Of a stretch of DNA of 64,000 nucleotides, positions 44,116 to 56,872 are shown piece after piece. The notes under the pieces are model-generated. The model saw only the letters and a list, made by a program, of their open reading frames with translations. It did no database searches and was not told where the DNA came from. This stretch comes from an uncultured Ferrovum sp. GTDB lineage: Bacteria > Pseudomonadota > Gammaproteobacteria > Burkholderiales > Ferrovaceae. Location of the stretch: the NCBI GenBank assembly GCA_903905585.1, contig CAIVHB010000128.1:1-64000 (forward strand), in the 5' to 3' direction. Position numbers and translations under genes: made by a program. Within the stretch, counting starts at the first letter, position 1; every line of letters begins with the position of its first letter.

Positions 44116-44739
44116 ATGGGAGTGCGTGACCATCGCACCAGTCGACAATATTTGGCCTATCTTGCTGCCCGCATGATGGCTGGAGATGGTGTGCCAGATT
44201 GTTCGTCTGCGCGTAAAAAGCTTGCACGTCAAATGGGAGGGCTCCATGAGCGGGATCTTCCTAATGACGGCGAGATTCATTCTGCCCTCCGCAGCTATCA
44301 GGCGCTATACCAAACAGATGCGCAGCAAGAAGCGCTGATTCGATTAAGAGAAACGGCGCTCGAAGCCATGGAACTACTCAAACCTTTTGATCCTTGGTTG
44401 GTAGGGCCGGTATTGAGCGGCACTGCCGGCCCGCACTCAGAAATTCAATTGCAATTATTTACAGATCGAAGTAAGGAACTTGAAATGTTCCTCCTTGGCC
44501 AGCAGCGTATTCCTTGTCGTTTTCGTGAAAGACGCGTGTTCTTGGGGGGGCGCCAGAATCAGATCCCGGTGGTTGATCTGGATTTTCCGGGGGGCCAAGT
44601 GGAGGCAAGCGTATTTAATGAACAAGACGTGCGTTGGCATTCCCGCGGAAATACCAATGATGGACCCCCTGTTCGAGCGCGATTAGAAAAAGCGCGTGCG
44701 CTGTTTGCGGAGGAAAAACTCGCTGAAGAGTTAGAATAA
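44116..44739 (+). CDS. conserved protein of unknown function with a degenerate nucleotidyltransferase-like motif
   Basis: A 207-residue cytoplasmic protein that I do not recognise with a name. AGGGAGG at 44101-44107, 8 bases upstream, fixes the start at ATG 44116; a longer in-frame reading overlaps mrcA. Residues 97-117 (VGPVLSGTAGPHSEIQLQLF region) resemble the G-[GS]-x9-D-x-[DE] motif of minimal nucleotidyltransferases. Pro replaces Ser, and Glu109-x-Gln111 replaces the usual Asp-x-Asp. A VVDLDF strand at 152-157 could supply a third carboxylate. It follows mrcA by 13 bases and is probably co-transcribed with it. Catalysis is doubtful; function is unknown. Confidence 0.8.
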   Translation: MGVRDHRTSRQYLAYLAARMMAGDGVPDCSSARKKLARQMGGLHERDLPNDGEIHSALRSYQALYQTDAQQEALIRLRETALEAMELLKPFDPWLVGPVLSGTAGPHSEIQLQLFTDRSKELEMFLLGQQRIPCRFRERRVFLGGRQNQIPVVDLDFPGGQVEASVFNEQDVRWHSRGNTNDGPPVRARLEKARALFAEEKLAEELE

Positions 44740-44742
44740 AAC

Positions 44743-46394
<1,652 letters not shown>

Positions 46395-46499
46395 TGGAAA
46401 CTCTCCATTTGAGCAATGTCTGTCGCGCCGCACCAACATCTGCTCTGGTATACTTTACTGGTTTTGAATTTATTACAGATCATTGAAGGAGCAGGAAAT

Positions 46500-47108
46500 A
46501 TGAAAGTATTTCGGATCGCGCTGGCGCTCATTTCGCTGTCAGCGGCGGGTCTTGCTCACAGCGAGGCTGATCCCGCTAAGGGACAAGTGATTGCTGGGCA
46601 AGTGTGTGTTGCATGCCATATGGCAGATGGAAACAGTGTCATTCCGCAAAATCCCAAATTGGCAGCGCAACATGCTCAGTATATCAGCAGCCAACTAGCT
46701 GCTTTTAAAAGTGGCGAGCGTAAGAATGCCATCATGATGGGTATGTCGGCTGCTTTGACCGCTGAAGATATGGCTAATCTAGGTGCATGGTTTGAAACCC
46801 AAAAATCGGCACCTCTAGGTTCTAAAGATAAAAAGTTGGCAGAAGCTGGCCAAAAAATTTATCGCGGCGGTAAACCTGGTCAGGGTGTACCTGCTTGCGC
46901 CGGTTGCCATTCTCCTTCGGGTGCAGGAATTCCAGCTCAGTATCCTCGTTTGGCAGGTCAGCATTCGGAATATATTGTTGCCCAGTTAAAATCGTTCAAA
47001 GCGGGCGAGCGTGCAAATGGTAATGCGGCTCAAATGATGACCATCGCCTCGCGTTTGTCTGATAAAGAAATGGAAGCCTTGGCTGAATACTTGTCTGGTT
47101 TGCACTGA
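46500..47108 (+). CDS. cytochrome c4 (diheme, periplasmic)
   Basis: A diheme electron carrier of 202 residues, probably donating electrons to a terminal oxidase. A signal peptide ends near residue 20 (LISLSAAGLAHS). Heme-binding CVACH is at 36-40 and CAGCH at 133-137, and each half has the YISSQLAAFKSGER or YIVAQLKSFKAGER repeat that marks the c4 internal duplication. AAGGAG 8 bases upstream fixes the ATG at 46500. In many betaproteobacteria this gene sits beside engB, as here, but the cytochrome c assembly genes that often follow are missing. Confidence 0.94.
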   Translation: MKVFRIALALISLSAAGLAHSEADPAKGQVIAGQVCVACHMADGNSVIPQNPKLAAQHAQYISSQLAAFKSGERKNAIMMGMSAALTAEDMANLGAWFETQKSAPLGSKDKKLAEAGQKIYRGGKPGQGVPACAGCHSPSGAGIPAQYPRLAGQHSEYIVAQLKSFKAGERANGNAAQMMTIASRLSDKEMEALAEYLSGLH

Positions 47109-47127
47109 TCAAGATTCACGATTAAAC

Positions 47128-47162
47128 AAAAAGGGAGCGTAGCGGTAGCGCTCCCTTTTTTT
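47128..47162 (+). terminator. strong bidirectional intrinsic terminator between cytochrome c4 and hemL
   Basis: AAAAAGGGAGCG (47128-47139) pairs with CGCTCCCTTTTT (47149-47160) around a 9-base loop, with T-runs on both strands. It can end both the cytochrome gene and the convergent hemL. Confidence 0.92.
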
Positions 47163-47186
47163 ATCCCTACTTTTTCTAAAATAGCT

Positions 47187-48470
47187 TTATTGCGCGATCG
47201 CTTTGAATGCACGCTCTGCTGCATCGAGTGTGCGTTGAATATCGTTGCTACTATGGGCAGCAGAAACGAAACCTGCCTCAAATGCTGAGGGCGCAAGATA
47301 TACCCCCTCATTTAACATGGCGTGGAAAAAACGATTGAAGGTATTGCGATCTGATTCCATTACCTCAACTAAATTGTTGGGAAGAGAAGGACGGAAGTAG
47401 AGACCGAACATTCCCCCCACCGATACGGCACACATGGGGAAACCGGCAGCATTTCCTCGCGCTGCGATGCCTTCGGTCACTTCTCGGGTTTTTTCACCGA
47501 GGGCTTCATGGAAACCCTCAACCATCGCAAGTCGCAAGGTGGCGAGCCCGGCGCTTAAAGCAACGGGGTTGCCTGATAAAGTGCCTGCCTGATAAACAGC
47601 ACCTAAAGGAGCCAGACAAGCCATGATGTCTCGTCTGCCACCAAATGCAGCAACTGGAAGACCGCCTCCAATCACTTTGCCTAAAGTCGTGAGATCAGGC
47701 TTGATGCCATACAACGATTGAACCCCGCCTAGTGCGACCCTAAAACCCGTCATGACCTCATCAAAAATCAGCACCACTCCATGCTCAGTGCAAAGATCGC
47801 GCAAAGTTTGTAAATAACCAGGCAAGGGAAGAACAAAGTTCATATTGCCCGCAATAGGCTCAACAATGACAGCAGCCAGTTCATTGCCATAGGAAGCAAA
47901 AGCTTCTTTAAGCGCTGCGACATCATTATAGGGAACCACACCCGTTAAGGCGGCCACTTCAGCAGGTACACCCCCAGAACTGGGTTGACCGAAAGTAAGC
48001 GCACCAGAGCCTGCTTTAACTAATAGTGCGTCGCCATGTCCGTGATAGCACCCATCAAATTTCAAAATTCTTGAACGCCCCGTAAATCCCCGGGCCAATC
48101 GAATTGCACTCATCGTGGCTTCAGTTCCTGAACTCACCAAGCGCACTTGTTCAATACTGGGCATCAGTGCGCAGAGCAATTCAGCCATTTCTAGTTCCAG
48201 CCCGGTAGGGGCGCCAAAGCTTAAGCCGTTTTTCATGGTGGATTGAACGGCCGAAAGGACGTCTGGGTGGGCATGACCATGAAGCAGAGGGCCCCAGGAG
48301 CACACATAGTCGATATAGCCCTTGCCGTCAGCATCAAAAACTGTTGCTCCCTCCCCACGCTGAAAGAAGCGCGGGACACCCCCTACTGCGCCAAATGCCC
48401 GAACGGGAGAATTGACGCCTCCGGGGATCAGTTTCTGGGACTGGTCAAAAAGGTCTTGATTGCGACTCAT
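47187..48470 (-). CDS. hemL: glutamate-1-semialdehyde 2,1-aminomutase
   Basis: PLP enzyme that makes 5-aminolevulinate from glutamate-1-semialdehyde, the C5 route to heme. The 427 residues show [47 protein letters not shown] and the PLP lysine in [16 protein letters not shown], followed by [14 protein letters not shown]. The ATG at 48470 is preceded by AAGGA 7 bases away, inside the end of thiE. It is the last gene of a thiD-thiE-hemL unit. Confidence 0.97.
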   Translation of the reverse strand: MSRNQDLFDQSQKLIPGGVNSPVRAFGAVGGVPRFFQRGEGATVFDADGKGYIDYVCSWGPLLHGHAHPDVLSAVQSTMKNGLSFGAPTGLELEMAELLCALMPSIEQVRLVSSGTEATMSAIRLARGFTGRSRILKFDGCYHGHGDALLVKAGSGALTFGQPSSGGVPAEVAALTGVVPYNDVAALKEAFASYGNELAAVIVEPIAGNMNFVLPLPGYLQTLRDLCTEHGVVLIFDEVMTGFRVALGGVQSLYGIKPDLTTLGKVIGGGLPVAAFGGRRDIMACLAPLGAVYQAGTLSGNPVALSAGLATLRLAMVEGFHEALGEKTREVTEGIAARGNAAGFPMCAVSVGGMFGLYFRPSLPNNLVEVMESDRNTFNRFFHAMLNEGVYLAPSAFEAGFVSAAHSSNDIQRTLDAAERAFKAIAQ

Positions 48471-48472
48471 GT

Positions 48473-49108
48473 TTATTTCCTTTCGAATAGTGCTGAAAAT
48501 TGTTGCGCGGCGGTGAATGGATGAGGATCATCGAACAATGCACGGATGACCGCAAGTGCGTGCGCACCTGCATCCAAGATGGCTGGGGCATTTCGCAAGT
48601 TAATTCCCCCAATGGCGATCACAGGTAAGCCTAGCTGATTGACTTCACTCAGCAATGAAAGAGGCGCCATTTCAGCCCCCGGTTTTGTTAATGAAGCAGC
48701 CATGGCCCCCAAAGCGATATGGTCAGCACCTTCAAGCAATGCTTGTTTGGCACGTTCAACACTGTTGTAACAGGACACCCCTATCAGCCCTGAAGGAAAA
48801 ACCTTGCGAGCCTCAGCGATAGCCCCATCTTCCTTCCCCAAATGAACCCCATCTGCCTTGCAAAGAGCCGCAAGAAGAGGATTGTCATTGACGATAAATA
48901 GGGCCCCATATTGCTGGGTTAGCAAACGAAGGGCATGAGCTTGTTCTGCTTGGATGAGAGGGTTGGCTTGCTTATTGCGATATTGCAAAACTCTCGCCCC
49001 TCCCAAAAGAACTTGCTCAGAGAGTTTGAGTAGGGTCTCCGTGCTTAAGCCATCTGGTGTGATGGCATATAGACCACTCAGTACTAAAGAATCAGTCTGC
49101 ATTCCCAT
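48473..49108 (-). CDS. thiE: thiamine-phosphate synthase
   Basis: Joins HMP pyrophosphate and thiazole phosphate to thiamine phosphate. The protein has 211 residues with [35 protein letters not shown] and IGVSCYN. The loop [15 protein letters not shown] and [11 protein letters not shown] are also present. The ATG at 49108 (or 49102) is chosen because it gives the normal N-terminus; a longer reading would extend far into thiD. The start overlaps thiD by about 17 bases. Confidence 0.95.
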   Translation of the reverse strand: MGMQTDSLVLSGLYAITPDGLSTETLLKLSEQVLLGGARVLQYRNKQANPLIQAEQAHALRLLTQQYGALFIVNDNPLLAALCKADGVHLGKEDGAIAEARKVFPSGLIGVSCYNSVERAKQALLEGADHIALGAMAASLTKPGAEMAPLSLLSEVNQLGLPVIAIGGINLRNAPAILDAGAHALAVIRALFDDPHPFTAAQQFSALFERK

Positions 49109-49958
49109 CGGGCATATCGTCCCTAGCCCAGAAGAGTCGGTCGGGAATAAACTGTCCCATCCCGAGACGGTAGCCCGCACGCAGTGCTTGCCAGGTGTAT
49201 TCCTGTGCTTCGCGAACTGCGTCGGTTAATTCCAGTCCTTGAGCAATGCCTGCTGCAATGGCAGAAGCCAAAGTGCAGCCTGATCCATGATAACTACCTG
49301 GCAGACGTTCCCATGCATCTTCGCGCACTCTGCCATCGCGGTGATACAAGGTATTCACTACTTTTGGGGTGGCCTGATGGGTTCCTGTGATCATCACGTA
49401 TTCGCAGCCCATGTCTAGTAGGCGTGAAGCGCACTCGTCCATGCTAAGCGGCTCTTCGCCTAACTCATCATCGCCTTGATCGTCATCTTCTACTAAACGA
49501 AGGGCTTCTAAGGTGTTGGGGGTAATCAAGGTGGTTTGAGGAATGATCAGTTCGCGCAGAGCGGCTAGCATGTCTTCATTCGCTAATTCATCGCCCCGAC
49601 CACTCGCCAAAATAGGATCAAGTACAAGCGGAATCTCAGGGTAGTCAGATACAATTTCAGCTATGGCAGCAATAATTTCAACACTACCCAAAACACCTAA
49701 CTTGAAAACGGCAACAGGAACATCTTCCAAAATACAACGTGCCTGATCCGCAACCCAGTCGGCATCTAGTGGCATGATTTCTTCTACGCCAGTTGTGTCT
49801 TGTACTGTTAAGGCCGTAATGACCGTGAGCGCATGGCAGCCCATACTAGCCAAGGTAAGGAGATCGGCTTGCATCCCTGCGCCACCACTTGGGTCAGCAG
49901 CAGAGAAAACAAGAACAGCAGGTGGGGCAATCGTTGGTTTGTTGTCTGAGGTATTCAA
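49092..49958 (-). CDS. thiD: hydroxymethylpyrimidine/phosphomethylpyrimidine kinase
   Basis: Phosphorylates HMP and HMP phosphate for ThiE. The 288 residues have the ribokinase-fold features VFSAADPSGGAGMQADLLTL, VITALTVQDT, VLDPILASGRGDEL and the anion-hole motif GSYHGSGCTLASAIAAG. An acidic stretch near 170-180 (EDDDQGDDELGEE) is a local oddity. PdxK-type pyridoxal kinases share the fold, but the thiE neighbour supports ThiD. No TPP riboswitch precedes this unit, unlike thiC. Confidence 0.95.
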   Translation of the reverse strand: MNTSDNKPTIAPPAVLVFSAADPSGGAGMQADLLTLASMGCHALTVITALTVQDTTGVEEIMPLDADWVADQARCILEDVPVAVFKLGVLGSVEIIAAIAEIVSDYPEIPLVLDPILASGRGDELANEDMLAALRELIIPQTTLITPNTLEALRLVEDDDQGDDELGEEPLSMDECASRLLDMGCEYVMITGTHQATPKVVNTLYHRDGRVREDAWERLPGSYHGSGCTLASAIAAGIAQGLELTDAVREAQEYTWQALRAGYRLGMGQFIPDRLFWARDDMPDGNAD

Positions 49959-50068
49959 GGTTGATCCTAGCGGTTGCTGCCCCTATGATCCAAGAACGCT
50001 AATATAGCGAACCCGTTTGGGCAAATAACCAAAGATGCCCAGTTTATCACCCTCATTGAGTACCCTCC

Positions 50069-50251
50069 ATGACCTCTCTACAAACACCTAAAACTTGGAT
50101 GTGCCTTATTTGCGGTTACATCTATGATGAGGCGGCAGGAGACGCCGATCATGGCATTGCCCCTGGAACCCGCTGGGAAGATGTCCCTATGAATTGGACT
50201 TGCCCTGACTGTAGCGCACGTAAAGAAGAATTTGAGATGGTGGAGATCTAA
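50069..50251 (+). CDS. rubredoxin
   Basis: A 60-residue single-iron electron carrier. The four Fe ligands are Cys12, Cys15, Cys45 and Cys48 in MCLICGYIYDEAAGD and WTCPDCSARKEEFE. The loop PGTRWEDVPMNW is standard. It diverges from thiD across a 110-base spacer that contains two small inverted repeats (49997-50009 and 50018-50041). waaC starts 7 bases after its stop. The partner protein is not evident here. Confidence 0.96.
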   Translation: MTSLQTPKTWMCLICGYIYDEAAGDADHGIAPGTRWEDVPMNWTCPDCSARKEEFEMVEI

Positions 50252-50257
50252 GCCAGC

Positions 50258-51226
50258 ATGATCGACGTATTGATCGTAAAGACGTCCTCTTTGGGGGACG
50301 TGGTTCATGCGCTCCCCGTTCTCACCGATATTCAAAGGGTGCACCCCGATTGGAAAGTTGCTTGGATGGTAGAAGAAAGCTTTCAAGATTTGCCGCGATT
50401 GCATCCTTTTTGCGGTGAAGTGATTCCGGTGGCAACTCGTCGCTGGAGAAAATCTTTGACCTCTCCGGCAACACAAACAGAAATGAGTAAACTTCGTTTG
50501 CGACTCAAAGAAATCCACCCGCGCTATGTCTTGGACCTGCAAGGGCTGGTTAAAAGTGCCGCACTGGCATGGCTCAGCCCCGGGATTCACTTAGGCTATC
50601 GCTGGGGCAGTGCTCGAGAAAACTTAGCCACTTTGCTCTATGACCAAGGGTTTTCGGTTTCATGGAAACAGCATGCAGTAGAACGCAATCGTATGCTCGC
50701 CGCTGCTGCACTTGGTTACGACATTGTTGAAAAGCAGTGTGATTATGGGGTTTACAACCATGCTTCCCTTGGGCCTATAAAAGCGGCGTTGTTGATTCAT
50801 TCAAGTAGCTGGCAAACTAAGTTGTGGCCTGATGAGAGCTGGATCGAGTTGGGCCAAGCCTTGAATCAACATGGGATGTATTGCATTCTTCCTTCTGGCT
50901 CCTCTAACGAATGGGAACGCGCTCAACGCCTAGCGCAACATATCCCAGGGGCAAGGGCTATACCCCCCGGATCTTTAGGGGCCTTTGTAGCTGAGCTAGG
51001 TCGGGTTTCGATGGTGGTGGGGGTAGATACCGGACTGACCCATCTTGCTGCAGCAAGTGCTCTTCCCACTGTGGCTTTGTATAGAGTGACTGATCCTGCA
51101 GCGACAGGGGTGTATGGTAGCGCTCGAGCAATCAATCTGGGTGGAAAGGACGCTTGTCCTTCAGTCAAGGAAGTGTTGTTGACGCTCCAAACATTGGGCT
51201 GCATAAGCGCTTTGGATCGTGCATGA
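50258..51226 (+). CDS. waaC: lipopolysaccharide heptosyltransferase I
   Basis: A GT9 enzyme that adds the first heptose to Kdo of the inner core. The 322 residues have the WaaC N-terminus VLIVKTSSLGDVVHALPVLTDIQ, DLQGLVKSA, HSSSWQTKLWP and the nucleotide-sugar loop VVGVDTGLTHLAAA. WaaF shares the fold, but the DLQGL(V/L)KSA region favours WaaC. Its stop overlaps the waaA start (ATGA). Confidence 0.93.
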   Translation: MIDVLIVKTSSLGDVVHALPVLTDIQRVHPDWKVAWMVEESFQDLPRLHPFCGEVIPVATRRWRKSLTSPATQTEMSKLRLRLKEIHPRYVLDLQGLVKSAALAWLSPGIHLGYRWGSARENLATLLYDQGFSVSWKQHAVERNRMLAAAALGYDIVEKQCDYGVYNHASLGPIKAALLIHSSSWQTKLWPDESWIELGQALNQHGMYCILPSGSSNEWERAQRLAQHIPGARAIPPGSLGAFVAELGRVSMVVGVDTGLTHLAAASALPTVALYRVTDPAATGVYGSARAINLGGKDACPSVKEVLLTLQTLGCISALDRA

Positions 51227-52536
51227 AAACAACAGGCCGAATTGCTTTGTGGGGATATCAAGCACTAACAAGTGCTTTGCTGCCAGTATTTTTAGTCCGG
51301 CTTGCATGGCGCAGCCGTTGCCAACCTGCCTATCGACAAAATTGGTCTGAGCGCCTTGCTTTTTACCCCAGCGGTCGGAAAGCAAATAGGGATTGTATTT
51401 GGATTCATGCCGTATCGGTCGGTGAGACCAGGGCTTGCGTCCCTTTGATTTCCGCTCTGAAAGTACTTTGGCCGGATAAGCCCATACTGATGACACACAC
51501 TACGCCAACCGGGCGTGAAACCGGAGAAAGTCTTTTTGGTGATAGCGTGAGCCGTTGCTATCTTCCCTATGATGTACCGGGAGCACTGGAACGTTTTCTC
51601 AATTATTTTCATCCTGATATTGGTTTGATGATGGAGACCGAAGTTTGGCCGGGTGTGGTAGCTGCGTGCAAAAACAAAAATCTGCCCCTTTGCCTTTTAA
51701 GCGGCCGCCTTTCGGCCCGCAGTGCAAAAGGCTACGCAAGATTTGGTCAGCTGGTTCGAGATGCCTTTGCAGGCTTGAGCTTGGTGTGTTCACAAACAGA
51801 AGCCGACGCGCAGCGCTTCCAACAGCTCGGATCAAAGCATGTTGTGGTGACGGGTAATCTTAAGTTTGATGCGCCTGTAGAACCCGATGAGATTTCTCGC
51901 AGCCAAGCGTTGAGAGCATGGTTAGGAAACAAGCGCCCTATATTTCTAGCGGCAAGCACGCGCGAAGGCGAAGAGGCCTTGATTTTAGCAGCGTGGAAAC
52001 AAGTAAAAGCCCAGGAATCCCAAGCCTTGCTCGTGATTGTTCCTCGACATCCTCAGCGTTTTAATGAAGTGGCACAGATGATTGGTGACACAAACCTAAA
52101 ATTCGCCAGAAAAACCGAGATGTCCCAAACCATTATGGAGGGTAAAGAGACTCCTTTAGGCAAATCAGTGAAAGTGGTGTTGGGCGACACAATGGGGGAG
52201 ATGGCGCTGTGGTATCAAGCGGCAGATCTTGCATACATTGGGGGTAGCCTATTGCCTTTAGGTGGTCAGAATTTGCTCGAAGCCTGCGCAAGAGCTTGTC
52301 CAGTAATCATTGGGCCACATACTTTTAATTTTACCCAAGCAACCGAAGAGGCCTTAGCTTCAGGCGCTGCTGTTAGAGTGGATTCACCAAGTATGTTGGT
52401 GGAGGTCGCTCAGGACTTACTGAACAATCCAAGCAAAAGAAACCAAATGGGTGCGGCAGGGCAGGCTTTTGTGAAGCGTCATCAAGGAGCGACTCAACGT
52501 ACCTTAGATCATATAAAAGATTTTTTACAATATTAA
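51223..52536 (+). CDS. waaA: 3-deoxy-D-manno-octulosonic acid transferase
   Basis: Transfers Kdo from CMP-Kdo to lipid IVA at the inner membrane. The protein has 437 residues with an N-terminal membrane-associated segment, WIHAVSVGE, ETEVWPGVVA, GRLSARSAKGYARF, AASTREGEE and the C-terminal GGSLLPLGGQNLLEACA. The ATG at 51223 overlaps the waaC stop by four bases; a longer reading would run well inside waaC. It belongs to the unit rubredoxin-waaC-waaA-cysC. Confidence 0.96.
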   Translation: MKTTGRIALWGYQALTSALLPVFLVRLAWRSRCQPAYRQNWSERLAFYPSGRKANRDCIWIHAVSVGETRACVPLISALKVLWPDKPILMTHTTPTGRETGESLFGDSVSRCYLPYDVPGALERFLNYFHPDIGLMMETEVWPGVVAACKNKNLPLCLLSGRLSARSAKGYARFGQLVRDAFAGLSLVCSQTEADAQRFQQLGSKHVVVTGNLKFDAPVEPDEISRSQALRAWLGNKRPIFLAASTREGEEALILAAWKQVKAQESQALLVIVPRHPQRFNEVAQMIGDTNLKFARKTEMSQTIMEGKETPLGKSVKVVLGDTMGEMALWYQAADLAYIGGSLLPLGGQNLLEACARACPVIIGPHTFNFTQATEEALASGAAVRVDSPSMLVEVAQDLLNNPSKRNQMGAAGQAFVKRHQGATQRTLDHIKDFLQY

Positions 52537-52547
52537 TGAGGACAGAC

Positions 52548-53084
52548 ATGAGTCAAAGAAAGGCTTGCTGTGTATGGTTTACGGGCCTATCTGGCGCAGG
52601 TAAAACTACACTAGCAAATGCGCTTAACGCCAAGCTCTTAGATGCAGGAACTCAGACCTGCTTGCTCGACGGCGATGCACTAAGAAAGGGGTTAAATAGC
52701 GACTTGGGCTTTAGCGAGCAAGATCGCCGCGAAAATATAAGAAGAGTCGCCGAGGTCTCAAAGTTGATGGTTGAATCAGGAACGATCGTCATCGTTGCGC
52801 TGATCTCGCCTTTCGAACAAGAGCGTGAAACGGCTCGAACACGGATAGGTGCAAAGCGGTTCATTGAGGTATTCGTCGATACCCCTATAGAAATATGCGA
52901 AGAGCGAGATATTAAGGGCTTATATCGTCGTGCGCGGGCAGGTGAAATAGCAGAAATGACCGGCATTTCAAGCCCCTATGAAATCCCCAAAACACCAGAT
53001 TTCATTGCTGGCAGTAACAAAAGTATCGAAGATCTTGCAGTGCAACTTCTAACTTTAGTTTCTGATCGCCTAAGCGAGCTATAG
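52548..53084 (+). CDS. cysC: adenylylsulfate (APS) kinase
   Basis: Phosphorylates APS to PAPS, the sulfate donor for assimilation or sulfotransfer. The 178 residues have P-loop GLSGAGKT at 13-20, DGDALRKGLNSDLGFSEQDRRENIRR, SPFEQER and GLYRRARAGEIAEMTGISSPYE, all canonical. GAGGA (52538-52542) five bases upstream selects ATG 52548 over an ATG at 52536 that overlaps the waaA stop. It stands alone, without sulfate adenylyltransferase genes, behind two lipopolysaccharide genes. Whether PAPS serves cysteine synthesis or a sulfated glycan is unknown. Confidence 0.94.
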   Translation: MSQRKACCVWFTGLSGAGKTTLANALNAKLLDAGTQTCLLDGDALRKGLNSDLGFSEQDRRENIRRVAEVSKLMVESGTIVIVALISPFEQERETARTRIGAKRFIEVFVDTPIEICEERDIKGLYRRARAGEIAEMTGISSPYEIPKTPDFIAGSNKSIEDLAVQLLTLVSDRLSEL

Positions 53085-53138
53085 ATCTTTGTAAGAGAGA
53101 AATTCGAATTCTGAAAACTGGAATACAGTAAAAATCTA

Positions 53139-53789
53139 TTAGAAACTGAAACGTTCGGGCTGGGGCGCGTTCTGCAGCATAGGGATCACGGTCTCAAACA
53201 ACACTAGAGATTGAAAGCCCTGCTCAAGCCTTGTCCACAAAGTGGCATGCATGACAGGTGCATCACCTACGACGGCAAGAAGTCTTCCCCCTACTTTCAG
53301 TCTTTGCAGTAAGGCGCTAGGTTCAGAGGGTACCGCACCGGAAATCAAGATGACATCCCAAGGTGCGCCGTCGCTCCAGTCATTAGCAGCATCGCCAAGT
53401 TGAACTTTCACATTAGCCGCACCCTGCTTAGAAAGGCGCTCAGCAGCAGCTTTTGCGAGGGTGGCGTTAATTTCAACAGAAGTCACGTCTCCGGCAAGGC
53501 GGCCTAGTAACGCTGCCACATAGCCACTACCGGTTCCGATTTCAAGCGCATGATCCGTGTTGCGAATCACCAACTCCTGCAGCATGCGGGCTTCCATTTT
53601 AGGGGAGAGCATCATGGCGTTCTCGCCCAAAGGAATTTCTAAGTCAGCAAAGGCCAATCCTCGCCAGGCTTCAGGTACAAAATCCTCACGACGAACCTCA
53701 AACAACAGATCCAAAATTTGCGAATCCAGCACATCCCATGGGCGGATTTGCTGTTCAACCATATTGAAACGGGCCTGTTCGATATTCAT
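53139..53789 (-). CDS. protein-L-isoaspartate O-methyltransferase family protein
   Basis: A SAM-dependent methyltransferase of 216 residues. It has the PCMT-family N-terminus FNMVEQQIRPWDVLD, then MLSPKMEARMLQEL and the SAM motif LEIGTGSGYVAALLGRLAG. In this betaproteobacterial branch the active-site segment for isoaspartate repair is less conserved, so the substrate is uncertain. ATG 53789 is used; a TTG at 53801 is in frame. It converges on cysC with a 54-base gap and is divergent from thiC. Confidence 0.88.
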   Translation of the reverse strand: MNIEQARFNMVEQQIRPWDVLDSQILDLLFEVRREDFVPEAWRGLAFADLEIPLGENAMMLSPKMEARMLQELVIRNTDHALEIGTGSGYVAALLGRLAGDVTSVEINATLAKAAAERLSKQGAANVKVQLGDAANDWSDGAPWDVILISGAVPSEPSALLQRLKVGGRLLAVVGDAPVMHATLWTRLEQGFQSLVLFETVIPMLQNAPQPERFSF

Positions 53790-53943
53790 ATTAGGTACCA
53801 AGCGTATAGGCAGAATTAAGGAATAATTTGATTATAACAGGAGGAATAGCTCGTCTAGGATGGCGATCAGATGACAGACTGATCTATCACATACCGGTCG
53901 GTCTATTTAGCTTGCCGGTTTGAATGCTTTCCAGTAGGGTTAG

Positions 53944-55971
<2,028 letters not shown>

Positions 55972-56040
55972 GCATGAGCGGTATTGGGCGATTTGCTTTG
56001 ATTCGGATACACTCCCAGCACCGCTTATAGAGATGAAAGA

Positions 56041-56868
56041 ATGGATATTGTTTTACTTCTGAAGGCTTTCGTACTGGGAATTGTTGAAGGTCTTACCGAG
56101 TTCTTGCCAGTCTCATCAACAGGTCATCTAATCATTGCAGGAAGCCTGCTGGATTTCAATGATGAGCGTGGTAAAGTATTTGAAGTAGCGATACAGTTTG
56201 CTGCCATTCTTGCGGTGTGTTGGCATTTCCGTGAGCGAATTGTTGCAACTATTGCAGGTTTGCGATCGCGCGAGCCTGTTTCTATTCGCTTGACTCGTAA
56301 CCTGATCCTTTCGTTTATTCCAGCGGCAGTTCTAGGCTTATTGTTATCGTCTAGCATCAAAGCGCATCTGTTCGCTCCGGTGCCTGTGGCTTTAGCTTTT
56401 ATAGTGGGCGCTCTTGTGATTTTCTGGGCTGAAAAACGTAAGACGACTCCTCGTGTGATGAGCGTGGATGAACTGACTGCATTCGATGCTATTAAAATAG
56501 GCTTTTGCCAATCTCTGGCTCTTATCCCCGGCACCTCTCGATCAGGTGCAACGATCATTGGGGCCATGCTCTTCGGCGTTTCACGTCAGGCTGCTACCGA
56601 GTTTTCCTTCTTCCTCGCCATCCCCACGCTTTTTGCAGCAACGCTGCATGAAGTGGTTAAGTACCATGCTTTGTTTCGATTTGAGGATATTGCTACCCTT
56701 GCCTTAGGTTCGCTGAGTTCTTTTATTTTTGCATTTATCACGGTGAAGGCTCTACTCCGATATGTGAGTCGCAATACTTTTATTCCGTTTGCTTGGTATC
56801 GCATCGTATTTGGAGTTTTTGTTCTTTACTCCTCCTGGTCTGGACTTGTGAACTGGGGTGCAAATTAA
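56041..56868 (+). CDS. uppP: undecaprenyl-diphosphatase
   Basis: Recycles undecaprenyl pyrophosphate to the carrier lipid used for peptidoglycan and O-antigen. The 275 residues are highly hydrophobic. They show EGLTEFLPVSSTGHL at 16-30 and PGTSRSGATIIGAML, the two motifs that form the active site of BacA/UppP. The ATG at 56041 matches the family start. The stop lies 4 bases before the epimerase ATG, suggesting co-transcription with envelope sugar genes. Confidence 0.97.
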   Translation: MDIVLLLKAFVLGIVEGLTEFLPVSSTGHLIIAGSLLDFNDERGKVFEVAIQFAAILAVCWHFRERIVATIAGLRSREPVSIRLTRNLILSFIPAAVLGLLLSSSIKAHLFAPVPVALAFIVGALVIFWAEKRKTTPRVMSVDELTAFDAIKIGFCQSLALIPGTSRSGATIIGAMLFGVSRQAATEFSFFLAIPTLFAATLHEVVKYHALFRFEDIATLALGSLSSFIFAFITVKALLRYVSRNTFIPFAWYRIVFGVFVLYSSWSGLVNWGAN

Positions 56869-56872
56869 ACAA

